Assembly (NCBI GenBank): GCA_950295325.1
Contig: OX485806.1
Coordinates: forward strand, 56,849,169 to 56,913,168
DNA from: Polytrichum commune
Taxonomy: Eukaryota > Streptophyta > Polytrichopsida > Polytrichales > Polytrichaceae
Length of the DNA: 64,000 nucleotides
Reading direction: 5' to 3'
In this document: positions 1 through 10,715 of the stretch, one piece after another
How positions within the stretch are numbered: the stretch's first letter is position 1
Layout of the letters: the number at the start of each line of letters is the position of its first letter
Translations under genes and position numbers: made by a program
The notes under the pieces: generated by a model
What the model was told of the DNA's origin: nothing
The model's input: the letters and a program-made list of their open reading frames with translations, nothing else
Databases searched by the model: none

Positions 1-2
1 GC

Positions 3-428
3 GGTGGCGGTTCCCACAATCGGCACCATGTGTGCCAACTTGGCAAACCGCTCAACCATCAACAAGATGGCATCATACCCATGTGACTCCAGCAAACTTG
101 TGATCAAGTCCATGCACATACTATGCCATGGCGCCGACGGGATAGGCAACGGTTGCAAGAAACCGCCTTGCTTTTGGTAAGAGGCTCGGTTCATTTGAAC
201 CTTGATTCAAGCCTTTACAAAGTGGGCTATATCTTCCTTTATGCACCGCCAATGGTACCTCCATGACACCATTCTATGGCGGTTTTTTTTTCTTTCTCCT
301 CTATGGCCGGCAATAGGGCTATCACATTCTTCCTTCAAAACCGATAGCCTCAACTTGCCTTGTGGCACAAATACCCTACTTTGTTTGCACTTGAACAATC
401 CGTCCACCAACTTAACTTCTTTGAGCAC
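3..428 (-). pseudogene. Integrase fragment (zinc-binding N-terminus and start of catalytic core), broken
   Basis: In its family this enzyme inserts the cDNA into the host genome. One minus-strand frame from 428 to 3 is open except for a stop at 207-209. It contains the N-terminal zinc-binding region (SPIAGHRGE, then a W-R-Y-H-W stretch) and runs into the catalytic core, where the first core Asp is in M-D-L-I-T (codon 108-110). The zinc site is destroyed. The expected first His is Cys (E-E-C-D-S-P). Where the Cys pair should lie there is TGA (207-209), and three codons later Val. The core continues to the window edge (V-E-R-F-A-K-L-A-H-M), so the other two catalytic residues are outside. This is a relic, not a functional gene. 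Confidence 0.85.
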
Positions 429-818
429 CTTGCTCTTGCGAAGCTCACCTAAAAGCTTTTGTGCTTTGGGGTAATTAATTTACCCCTCCCGTATCTTGCA
501 TCACAAGTTTCCTTCGCCGGCACACATTAGCCACAAGGTTTGGATGGTTCTCATTGCTTGGAACTCTTCCGGTCTACTTCGCGCATCCGGCACCACATTT
601 CCACGGTCCGGTTTGTGGATCAAATCCACCTTCATAAGCGCCAAACTATCATGCCACCGCAATGACTTGGCGCTCACTTGCGCTTGAATGTCAAAATTCT
701 TTTAGGACACATTGTCCATGTAGACCTTTGCTTTGTGCAACCCCAAATAGTGTTGCCACATCTTCAAGAAATGCACTACGGCAAAGAAATTCTTTGTCAT
801 GAGTTGGTTGTCTTCTTT
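429..818 (-). pseudogene. RNase H C-terminal half and RNase H-integrase connector, frameshifted
   Basis: On the minus strand the sequence runs from Q-R-R-Q-P-T-H-D-K-E-F through a frameshift into the next block, whose motifs M-W-Q-H-Y and V-Y-M-D-N-V-S fit the RNase H fold of gypsy pol. It then reads through H-K-P-D-R-G-N-V-V-P-D-A into the integrase connector (E-V-K-L-V-D-G-L). Several stops interrupt it. The region just downstream of this on the minus strand holds the integrase remnant. It matches the right-hand element at 63468-63800 block for block, so the call rests on family layout plus that internal alignment. Confidence 0.75.
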
Positions 819-1485
819 GACAACCATCGAGCTTCATGCTCCCATATGCAATGGCCATCCATCTTACACATAATCCACCATTGGCAAAGTCGCTCACCCC
901 CGTATGCACCTCAAAAGGTTTGTCAAGCTCCGCGAACTTGAGCACGGGCGTCTAAGAACACTTGCTCTCAAGCTCCCCAAAGACTTGGTGGCAAGGCTCA
1001 TCCCACTCTTGGGATAGTCATTTCTTCCACAAGTCGGATAAGGTCGGATAACCATCAAGCTTAACGCTCTCATATGCAATGGCCATCCATCCTACGTTAA
1101 CCATCCGCCAATGGCAAAGTCACTCGCCCCCGTATGTACCTCAAAAGGTTTGTCAAATTTCGCAAACTTGAGCACGGGCGGCGAAGAGAACTTCGTCTTA
1201 AGCTCCTTAAAGACTTGGTAGCAAGGCTCAACCCACTTTTGGGATAGCCATTTCTTGCATAAGTTGGACAAGGTCGGACAACCATCGAGCTTCATGCTCT
1301 TATATACAATGGCCATCCATTTTGCCTCAACATCCGCCAATGCTAAAGTCACTCGCCCCCGTATGCACCTCAAAAGGTTTGTCAAAGTCCGCGAACTTAA
1401 GCACGGGCGGCGAAGAGAACTTGTTTTTTTGAGCCCCCCCCAAAGGCTTGGTGACAAGGCTCATCCCACTCTTGGGATAGCCATT
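819..1485 (-). repeat. About 230-bp tandem repeat inside pol (RT-RNase H linker), 3 copies
   Basis: The phrase GGGATAGYCA recurs at 1011, 1241 and 1474 (periods 230 and 233). Each copy, read on the minus strand, encodes the end of the RT connection and start of RNase H: a Trp-Asp-Glu-like start, S-S-P-P-V-L-K-F, D-K-P-F-E-V-H-T-G. The last, shorter copy ends near 819 where RNase H continues. The period is not a multiple of three, so the frame changes between copies and no continuous protein results. The first RNase H catalytic Asp position, after H-T, is Gly in each copy. The right-hand element has four copies. Confidence 0.9.
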
Positions 1486-1810
1486 TTCCTCAATAAGTTG
1501 AATAAGGTCCTAGCAACCTTAGAAAACTCTCGAATGAAGTTGTGGTACTAATTGGCTAGGCCAACAAATGACCTAAGCCCTTTTTGAATCAAGGGCCAAT
1601 TCTCCTTTTGGATTGCCTTGACATTCTTCATGTTCGTCCACCAACTTCCTTTGCCACCACATACCTCAAGAACTCGATCTCTCGTTGAGCAAAGTTCTTT
1701 TTCACTCCTTGGCGGTAATTTTTTTTTTTTTTTTTGCGCAACACATTAGTGAATACATCTTTGTATCTCACCAACATCGCACCAATGTTGTTTGGGGGAG
1801 GCCCATCTTT
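1486..1810 (-). pseudogene. Reverse transcriptase remnant lacking the palm
   Basis: Minus-strand sequence near 1775 reads R-Y-K-D-V-F-T-N-V-L, the lead-in to gypsy RT. Only about 0.2 kb later comes G-L-R-S-F-V-G-L-A-N, which belongs at the RT C-terminal end. In intact gypsy pol roughly 0.5-0.6 kb of fingers and palm, with the catalytic Tyr-x-Asp-Asp region, lies between these anchors. None of it is present. A 17-T run at 1719-1735 (poly-A on the sense strand) sits just after the first anchor. The same deletion occurs in the element at the other end of the window. Confidence 0.83.
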
Positions 1811-2300
1811 CCTAGCCTCCCCATACGTTCATTGGAGTTGCTCCAATTGAACCACAACCATTATGTTTTTTATTTTTTTTAATTCGGTCCATTAAGACCA
1901 AATTCAACTTAGGTCCTCCTACCATAGGAGTCATTGTTAATTTGAACTTCAATTCTTTGCCATTATGACACATCATAATGCACGGCAAGCACACCGGCTT
2001 GCACCTCACATCTATCATGTGAGTTTCAAAGAAGGCAGCCCTCACAATGACATGCATTTTATCTATTTCACTTGGTGTGAAATTTTGACAAAAATCCAAT
2101 GTCCCACGTTGAAAGGTTACATGCATCGCGGCCTCCTTTGTCTCATGCGGATCGCCCTTTCCAAACCGCACCTTGGTGGGCTTGCCCGCTCTACCAATCG
2201 GCAAGCCCCAACTCCCTTATGAGTTTTGGGCTTAAGAAGAAGTGGTAGCCTCTTTATCAATACATGAGACATTTCTCCCATTCATTTGAGCCTCAAGGTA
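1811..2300 (-). pseudogene. Retropepsin-like protease remnant
   Basis: The minus strand from about 2290 to 1812 shows a degraded aspartic-protease start (D-K-E-A-T where the family has D-S/T-G-A) followed by L-S-P-K-L. After a frame break there is an open stretch 2204-1812 with G-K-P-T-K-V-R-F, then L-D-F-C-Q-N-F-T-P-S-E-I-D and V-I-V-R-A-A-F-F, which correspond to the flap and C-terminal strands. In the family this enzyme cuts the Gag-Pol polyprotein. The catalytic triplet is not intact and the frame is broken, so it is inactive. The copy at 61780-62270 is about equally long and similarly damaged. Confidence 0.75.
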
Positions 2301-3004
2301 CAAAAGACTTGGCCTCGGCTTAAGGCTACTAGCCTTGGCCACAATGCCATCGTCTTACATTCGGTTCGCGGCACAAGTATTATTTGGCGGGGTACCTATC
2401 TCCCCTCAACGTCCATTGTTGTAACGCACCGCCAAATTGCTTAATGGGATCATCGGCCTTGATGCTCATGGCAATTTTGATGATCCCCGCCACAACCTCA
2501 ATAAACTTTTGGAAATTTGAACTTGGTATTCACCACCCGCTTTTGAAACCCACCTAAAACGATGTATTTCTTAGAAAACTCGTTCATCTAAGATGTACAA
2601 TTCATTTGGGTGTGAAATGCGTGCATATACGCCTTAAGAGGCCCGAACACCTCATTTCCACCAAATTCACTCCAACATCAATACCTTCCAAGCATTTGGA
2701 ATTGGAATTTCAATCCAACAATAATGCCCTCCAAGGTTTTGGGTGCTTTCGGTATTCTAGGCCCCAAATGTTTTTTGAGGTTTGCGGGAGTCCTTTTCAA
2801 AGCACTCCTCCATTTTCCTTACCAAATCCACCCTCATGCCCACCATTGTCATTAGAACCAATGGTATGGTCAAATTCCACTTGCACATGATCCTTGTTCC
2901 AATTTGAGCCTCACAACCTTTTGGAAACCCCGGGCTCACCATCATAACCCGCATTTTTGATACCTATGTTTCCCTCAAAGTGTGAGCTCAAAACTTGGAA
3001 CCCT
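2301..3004 (-). other. Leader and gag-position sequence, no readable frame
   Basis: This stretch lies between the PBS and the protease remnant of the minus-strand element, where 5' leader and gag belong. Short open stretches exist but none shows a capsid or zinc-knuckle pattern that I recognise. It aligns with 60802-61430 on the plus strand. Around 2330-2400 it contains only about one and a half units of a minisatellite that has about five units in the other copy. The gag assignment rests on position only. Confidence 0.5.
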
Positions 3005-3016
3005 GCTCTGATACCA
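3005..3016 (-). promoter_or_regulatory. Primer-binding site for initiator-Met tRNA
   Basis: The minus strand reads TGGTATCAGAGC two bases after the LTR end (GCGACA). This complements the 3' end of plant initiator methionine tRNA and is where minus-strand cDNA synthesis starts in most plant LTR retrotransposons. It fixes the orientation of the left element and marks the adjacent LTR fragment as a 5' LTR. Confidence 0.93.
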
Positions 3017-3018
3017 AG

Positions 3019-3677
3019 TGTCGCAACCCTTGCTAGCCCCCCTTGACAATCTTGCCAATTTTCAATTCTAGCAAAGGTTACGAGTGCTAACCATTCGCAT
3101 TCCGCCATGCCAATGATTAGCTCCTCCTACCCCGGACCTTATAGTTCATAGGAGGGAACCAACCCTCCTACTTTGCTTTCGGGACTCACCCCTTAATTGG
3201 TAACCCATTCCTAGATGTGGACTTCCATCCATGGAAGTCCAATCCCATGTTGATCATCGCGTTGCCGGAGCAACACTACAACAACCCGAACCATACTAGG
3301 CAACTATGGCCTCACAATGGGCCAATGCCCATGGAGGCCTTGCCGTTCGGCCTCGGGTGGGTGAGGCCACACCACCTCACCCATATAAGCCTCTAGGACT
3401 TCATGCGGGGCCCCTACCCCACCGTCAACCAACCTCTTGTCTCTCTACCAAGAGTTGGGGCCAAGTGGACATTTTCCCTTAGCTGCTGGGCCTAGAACCC
3501 CCCAGCAGCTTCAGACCATCATAACTTCCTTGTATGATGTCTGATCATAACAACCAACCACTCCATCTTCGTCTAGGCTTCACGTAGATGCCGATGGACT
3601 CCTCACTTGCCCCATTTGGGCAAGTATTGAGGAACTTATGCCTGTTTGAACCTTGGCAGTCCCGGGAATCACTCCCA
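3019..3677 (-). mobile_element. 5' LTR of the left element, 3' two-thirds only
   Basis: Starting with TGTCGC at 3019 (reverse complement of the LTR end GCGACA), this matches on the minus strand the last about 661 bp of the complete LTR at 59813-60787. It stops at the LTR's internal quasi-palindrome (equivalent to 60120-60147). The first third of the LTR, including its TG end, is absent, and an opposite-strand LTR fragment follows directly. The PBS at 3005-3016 shows it was a 5' LTR. Confidence 0.9.
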
Positions 3678-4326
3678 GGGACTGCCAAGGTTCAAACAGG
3701 CATAACTTCCTCAAGACTTGCTCAAATGGAGCCAGTGAGGAGTCCATCGGCATCTACGTGAAGCGTAGATGAACATGGAGTGGTTGGTTGGTATGATCAG
3801 ACATCATACAAGGAAGTTACGATGGTCTGAAGCTGCTGGGGGGGTTCTAGGCCCACCAGCTAAAGGAAAATGTCCACTTGGCCCCAACTCTTGGTAGAGA
3901 GACAAGAGGTTGGTTGACGGTGGGGTAGGGGCCCCGCGTGAAGTCCTAGAGGCTTATATGGGTGAGGTGGTGTGGCCTCACCCACCCGAGGCCGAACGGC
4001 ACGGCCTCCATTGGCATTGGCCTAATGTGAGGCCATAGTTGCCTAGTATGGTTCGGGTTGTTGTAGTGTTGCTCCGGCAACACGATGATCAACATAAGAT
4101 TGGACTTCCATGGATGGAAGTCCACATCTAAGGATTGGTTACCGATTGAAGGGGTGAGTCCCGAAAGCAAAGTAGGAGGGTTGGTTCCCCTCCTATGAAC
4201 TATAAGGTCCGGGGTGAGAGGAGCTAACCATTAGCATGGCGGTATGCGAATGGTTAGCGCTCGTAACCTTTGCTAGGAAATGAAAATTGGCAAGATGGTC
4301 AAGGGGGCCTAGCAAGGGTTGCGACA
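3678..4326 (+). mobile_element. Truncated LTR (3' two-thirds), plus strand, abutting satellite
   Basis: It matches 60141-60787 of the complete LTR and ends with the intact terminus GCGACA at 4326. The next bases, CTCTCGG, are satellite monomer in mid-phase, so this was the 3' end of an inserted LTR (3' LTR or solo LTR). Its 5' third is missing at the palindrome centre. If it came from a normal insertion, the target duplication would be CTCTC, but the matching left copy is lost. Confidence 0.88.
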
Positions 4327-7039
4327 CTCTCGGAATTGAAAGCATCCAAGACATACAGCCATTCAACACGTGAGTGAAAGTTGAGAATCTGGTTCACACA
4401 TGTAGGCTCTCGGAAGTGACAACATCGAAAACACACAAAATTCAACACCTGAATCAAAGTTGAGAATGTGGTTCACACATGTAAGCTCTCGGAATTGAAA
4501 GCATCCAAAACACACAACCATTCAACACGTGAATCAAAGTTGAGAATGTGGTTCACACATGTAGGCTCTCGGAAGTGACAACATCCAAAACACACAACCA
4601 TTCAACACGTGAATCAAAGTTGAGAATCTGGTTCACACATGTAGGCTCTCGGAATTGAAAGCATCCAAAACACACAACCATTCAACACGTCAATCAAAGT
4701 TGAGAATGTGGTTCACACATGTAGGCTCTCGGAAGTGAGAGCATCCAAAATAACACAAAATTCAACACATGATACAAAATTGAGAATGTGGTTCACACAT
4801 GTAGGCTCTCAGAATTGAAAGCATCCAAAACACACAACCATTCAACACGTGAATCAACGTTGGGAATGTGGTTCACACATGTAGGCTATCGGAATTGAGA
4901 GCATCCAAAACACACAACCATTCAACACGTGAATCAAAGTTGAGAATGTGGTTCACACAAGTAGGCTCTCGGAAGTGAGAGCATCCAGAAAAACACAAAA
5001 TTCAACACATGATACAAAATTGAGAATGTGGTTCACACATGTAGGCTCTCGGAATTGAAAGCATCCAAAACACACAACCATTCAACACGTGAATCAAAGT
5101 TGAGAATCTGGTTCACACATGTAGGCTCTCGGAAGTGAGAGCATCCAAAATAACACAAAATTCAACACATGATTCAAAATTGAGAATGTGGTTCACACAT
5201 GTAGGCTCTCGGAATTGAAAGCATCCAAAACACACAACCATTCCACACGTGAATCAAAGTTGAGAATGTGGTTCACACAAGTAGGCTCTCGGAAGTGAGA
5301 GCATCCAGAAAAACACAAAATTCAACACCTGAATCAAAGTTGAGAATGTGGTTCACACATGTAGGCTCTCGGAATTGAGAGCATTCAAAACATACAACCA
5401 TTCAACACGTGAATCAAAGTTGAGAATGTGGTTCACACATGTAGGCTCTCGGAATTGAGAGCATCCAAAAAAACACAAAATTCAACACATGAATCAAAGT
5501 TGAGAATGTGGTTCACACATGCAGGCTCTCGGAATTGAGAGCATCCAAAACACACAACCATTCAACACGTGAATCAAAGTTGAGAATGTGGTTCACACAT
5601 GTAGGCTCTCGGAAGTGAGAGCATCCAAAACACACAACAATTCAACACGTGAATCAAAGTTCAGAATGTGGTTCACACATGCAGGCTCTCAGAAGTGAGA
5701 GCATCCAAAACAGACAACCATTCAATACGTGAATCAAAGTTGAGAAGGTGGTTCACACATGCAGGCTCTCGTAATTGAGAGCATCCAAAACACACAAAAT
5801 TCAACACGTGAATCAAAGTTGAGAATGTGGTTCACACATGCAGGCTCTCAGAAGTGAGAGCATCCAAAACACACAACAATTCAACACGTGAATCAAAGTT
5901 GAGAATGTGGTTCACACATGTAGGCTCTCGGAATTGAGAACATCCAAAACACACAACAATTAAACCCGTGAATCAAAGTTGAGAATGTGGTTCACACAAG
6001 TAGGCTCTAGGAAGTGAGAGCTACCAAAAAAACACAAAATTCAACACGTGAATCGAAGTTGAGAATGTGGTTCACACATGCAGGCTCTCAGAAGTGAGAC
6101 CATCCAAAACACACAACCATTCAACACGTCAATCAAAGTTGAGAATGTGGTTCACACATGTAGGCTCTCGGAAGTGAGATGATCCTAAACACACAACCAT
6201 TCAACACGTCAGTCAAAGTTGAGAATGTGGTTCACATATGTACGCTCTCTGAAGTGATAGCATCCAAAACACACAACCATTCAACACGTGAATCAAAGTT
6301 GAGAAGGTGGTTCACACTTGCAGGCTCTCAAAAGTGGGAGCATCTAAAACACACAAAATTCAACACCTGAATCAAAGTTGAGAATGTGGTCCACACATGC
6401 AGGCTCTTCGAAGTGATAGCATCCAAAACACACAACAATTCAACACGTGAATCAAAGTTGAGAATGTGGTTCACACATGTAGGCTCTCGGAAGTGAGAGC
6501 ATCCAAAACACACAACCATTCAACACGTGAATCAAAGTTGAGAATCTCGTTCACACATGTAGGCTCTCGGAAGTGACAACATCCAAAACACACAACCATT
6601 CAACACGTGAATGAAAGTTGAGATTGTGGTTCACAAATGTAGGCTCTCGGAATTGATAGCATCCGAAACACACAACCATTCAACACGTGAATCAAAGTTG
6701 AAAATATGGTTCACACATGTAGGCTCTCGGAAGTGAGAGCATCCAAAACACACAACCATTCATCAAGTCAATCAAAGTTGAGAATGTGGTTCACACATGT
6801 AGGCTCTCGGAATTGAGAGCATCCAAAAAAACACAAAATTCAACACGTGAATCAAAGTTGAGAATGTGGTTCACACATGTAGGCTCTCGGAAGTGAGAGC
6901 ATCCAAAACACACAACCATTCAACACGTGAATCAAAGTTGAGAATGTGGTTCACACATGTAGGCTCTCGGAAGTGATAGCATCCAAAACACACAACCATT
7001 CAACACGTGAATCAAAGTTGAGAATGTGGTTCACACATG

Positions 7040-7730
7040 TAGGCTCTCGGAAGTGATAGCATCCAAAACACACAACCATTCAACACGTGAATCAAAGTTG
7101 AGAATGTGGTTCACACATGTAGGCTCCCGGAAGTGAGAGCATCCAAAACACACAACCATTCAACACCTAAATCAAAGTTGAGAATGTGGTTGACACATGC
7201 AGGCTCTCAGAAGTGATAGCATCCAAAACACACAACCATTCAACACGTGAATCAAAGTTGAGAATGTGGTTCACACATGCAGGCTCTCAAAAGTGGGAGC
7301 ATCCAAAACACACAAAATTCAACACCTGAATCAAAGTTGAGAATATAGTTCACACATGTAGGCTCTCAGAAGTGATAGCATTCAAAACACACAACCATTC
7401 AACACGTGAATCAAAGTTGACAAGGTGGTTCATACATGCAGGCTCTCAAAAGTGGGAGCATCCAAAACACACAAAATTCAACACCTAAATCAACGTTGAG
7501 AATGTGGTTCACACATGTAGGCTCTCAGAAGTGGGAGCATCCAAAACACACAACCATTCAACACGTCAATCAAAGTTGAGAATATGGTTCACACATGTAC
7601 GCTCTCGGAAGTGAAAGCATCCAAAACACACAACCATTCAACACGTCAGTCAAAGTTGATAATCTGGTTCACACATGTACGCTCTCAAAAGTGATAGCAT
7701 CCAAAACACACAACCATTCAACACGTGAAT
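7040..7730. repeat. Segmental duplication copy 1 (partner 8715-9405)
   Basis: Rare variants such as GGCTCCCGGAAG (7123), AACACCTAAATC, TTGACACATGCAGG and the GTACGCTCTC pair recur in the same order 1675 bp downstream (8798 onward). The match ends near 7731/9406. The offset is about 21 monomers. Confidence 0.85.
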
Positions 7731-8714
7731 CAAAGTTGAGAAGGTGGTTCACACATGCAGGCCCTCAAAAGTGGGAGCATCTAAAACACACAAAATTCAA
7801 CACTTGAATCAAAGTTGAGAATGTGGTTCACACATGCAGGCTCTCAGAAGTGATAGCATCCAAAACACACAACGATTCAAGACGTGAATGAAAGTTTAGA
7901 ATGAGGTTCACACATGCAGGCTCTCAGAAGTGAGAGCATCCAAAAAAACATAAACTTCAACACATGAATGAAAGTTGAGAATGTCGTTCACACATGTAGG
8001 CTCTCAGAAGTGATAGCATTGGAGACACACAACCATTCAACACGTGAATCAAAGTTGAGAAGGTGGTTCACACATGCAGGCTCTCAAAAATGGGAGCATC
8101 TAAAACACACAAAATTGAACACCTGAATCAAAGTTGAGAATGTGGCTCACACATGTAGGCTCTCAGAAGTGATAGCATTCAAAACACACAACCATTCAAC
8201 ACCTGAATCAAAGTTGAGAAGGTGGTTCACACATGCAGGCTCTCAGAAGTGGGAGCATCTAAAACACACAAAATTCAACACGTGAATCAAAGTTGAGAAT
8301 GTGGTTCACACATGCAGGCTCTCAGAAGTGATAGCATCCAAAACACACAACCATTCAACACGTGAATCAAACTTGAGAATGTGGTTCACACATGTAGGCT
8401 CTCGTAATTGAGAGCATCCAAAACACACAACCATTCAAGACGTGAATCAAAGTTGAGAATGTGGTTCACACATGTAGGCTCTCGGAATTGCGAGCATCCT
8501 AAACACACAACCATTCAACACGTGAATCAAAGTTGAGAATGTGGTTCACACATGCAGGCTCTCAGAAGTGAGAGCATCCAAAACACACAACCATTCAAGA
8601 CGTGAATCAAAGTTGAGAATGTGGTTCACACATGTAGGCTCTCGGAATTGAGAGCATCCAAAAAAACACAAAATTCAACACGTGAATCAAAGTTGAGAAT
8701 GTGGTTCACACATG

Positions 8715-9405
8715 TAGGCTCTCGGAAGTGATAGCATCCAAAACACACAACCATTCAACACGTGAATCAAAGTTGAGAATGTGGTTCACACATGTAGGCT
8801 CCCGGAAGTGAGAGCATCCAAAACACACAACCATTCAACACCTAAATCAAAGTTGAGAATGTGGTTGACACATGCAGGCTCTCAGAAGTGATAGCATCCA
8901 AAACACACAACCATTCAACACGTGAATCAAAGTTGAGAATGTGGTTCACACATGCAGGCTCTCAAAAGTGGGAGCATCCAAAACACACAAAATTCAACAC
9001 CTGAATCAAAGTTGAGAATATAGTTCACACATGTAGGCTCTCAGAAGTGATAGCATTCAAAACACACAACCATTCAACACGTGAATCAAAGTTGACAAGG
9101 TGGTTCATACATGCAGGCTCTCAAAAGTGGGAGCATCCAAAACACACAAAATTCAACACCTAAATCAACGTTGAGAATGTGGTTCACACATGTAGGCTCT
9201 CAGAAGTGGGAGCATCCAAAACACACAACCATTCAACACGTCAATCAAAGTTGAGAATATGGTTCACACATGTACGCTCTCGGAAGTGAAAGCATCCAAA
9301 ACACACAACCATTCAACACGTCAGTCAAAGTTGATAATCTGGTTCACACATGTACGCTCTCAAAAGTGATAGCATCCAAAACACACAACCATTCAACACG
9401 TGAAT
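8715..9405. repeat. Segmental duplication copy 2 (partner 7040-7730)
   Basis: Same variant order as 7040-7730 at an offset of 1675 bp. Past 9405 the sequence switches to an A/B dimer context, unlike the partner. Confidence 0.85.
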
Positions 9406-9889
9406 CAGAGTTGAGAATGTGGTTCACACATGTAGGCTCTCGGAAGTGAGAGCATCCAAAATAACACAAAATTCAACACATGATACAAAATTGCGAATGT
9501 GGTTCACACATGTAGGCTCTCAGAATTGAAAGCATCCAAAACACACAACCATTCAACACGTGAATCAAAGTTGAGACTGTGGTTCACACATGTAGGCTCT
9601 CGGAAGTGAGAGCATCCAAAATAACACAAAATTCAACACATGATACAAAATTGAGAATGTGGTTCACACATGTAGGCTCTCGGAATTGAAAGCATCCAAA
9701 ACACACAACCATTCAACACGTGAATCAAAGCTGAGAATCTGGTTCACACATGTAGGCTCTCGGAAGTGACAACATCCAAAACACTCAACCATTCAACACG
9801 TGAATCAAAGTTGAGAATCTGGTTCACACATGTAGGCTCTCGGAATTGAAAGCATCCAAAACACACAACCATTCAACACGTGAATCAAA

Positions 9890-10715
9890 GTTGAGAATGT
9901 GGTTCACACAAGTAGGCTCTCGGAAGTGAGAGCATCCAGAAAAACACAAAATTCAACACCTGAATCAAAGTTGAGAATGTGGTTCACACATGTAGGCTCT
10001 CGGAATTGGGAGCATTCAAAACATACAACCATTCAACACGTGAATCAAAGTTGAGAATGTGGTTCACACATGCAGGCTCTCGGAATTGAGAGCATCCAAA
10101 ACACACAACCATTCAACACGTGAATCAAAGTTGAGAATGTGGTTCACACATGTAGGCTCTCGGAAGTGAGAGCATCCAAAACACACAACAATTCAACACG
10201 TGAACCAAAGTTGAGAATGTGGTTCACACATGCAGGCTCTCAGAAGTGAGAGCATCCAAAACAGACAACCATTCAATACGTGAATCAAAGTTGAGAAGGT
10301 GGTTCACACATGCAGGCTCTCGTAATTGAGAGCATCCAAAACACACAAAATTCAACACCTGAATCAAAGTTGAGAATGTGGTTCACACATGCAGGCTCTC
10401 AGAAGTGAGAGCATCCAAAACACACAACAATTCAACACGTGAATCAAAGTTGAGAATGTGGTTCACACATGTAGGCTCTCGGAATTGAGAACATCCAAAA
10501 CACACAACAATTAAACACGTGAATCAAAGTTGAGAATGTGGTTCACACAAGTAGGTTCTAGGAAGTGAGAGCATCCAAAAAAACACAAAATTCAACACGC
10601 GAATCGAAGTTGAGAATGTGGTTCACACATGCAGGCTCTCAGAAGTGAGACCATCCAAAACACACAACCATTCAACACGTCAATCAAAGTTGAGAATGTG
10701 GTTCACACAAGTAGG
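9890..10715. repeat. Segmental duplication (partner 5260-6165)
   Basis: GCATCCAGAAAAACAC, GCATTCAAAACATACAACC and GAGAACATCC...AATTAAAC recur in the same order as at 5281, 5381 and 5930. The offset is 4631 bp at first and about 4551 bp later, because one monomer (the class B unit near 5455) is missing here. Confidence 0.8.

Larger units (their letters stand above)
1..3018 (-). mobile_element. Ty3/gypsy-type LTR retrotransposon, internal region, decayed, minus strand
   Basis: Read on the minus strand from 3018 down to 1, the order is PBS, an unreadable leader/gag stretch, protease remnant, RT ends without the middle, three tandem RT-RNase H linker copies, RNase H and integrase. Protease before RT, RNase H and integrase is the Ty3/gypsy order. 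Every part carries stops or frameshifts, so no polyprotein can be made. It is collinear with the plus-strand element at 60788-64000 but about 0.48 kb shorter between the PBS and the same integrase landmark (about 308 here, 63983 there). One missing 229-bp linker copy and a shorter minisatellite explain most of that. The element leaves the window inside integrase, so its 3' LTR is not visible. Confidence 0.93.
3019..4326. repeat. 1.3-kb inverted repeat (LTR palindrome)
   Basis: Arms 3019-3663 and 3678-4326 are inverted copies of the same 3' LTR segment, separated by a 14-bp spacer at 3664-3677 (GGGAATCACTCCCA). The innermost 23 bp pair perfectly (3641-3663 with 3678-3700). Further out the arms differ at scattered positions, roughly one per 10-20 bp by eye near the centre. 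The outer ends are the LTR terminal TGTCGC and GCGACA. Left of the palindrome is retroelement interior, right of it is satellite. Confidence 0.93.

Noticed and set aside
3005-3016. tRNA gene
   Set aside because: Only the 12-base PBS complement is present; no cloverleaf or promoter boxes.
3019-4326. Pure assembly artefact at the palindrome
   Set aside because: The arms differ at many positions and have different outer neighbours (PBS and retroelement interior on one side, satellite on the other), so a simple fold-back read artefact does not explain it. A mis-join cannot be fully excluded.
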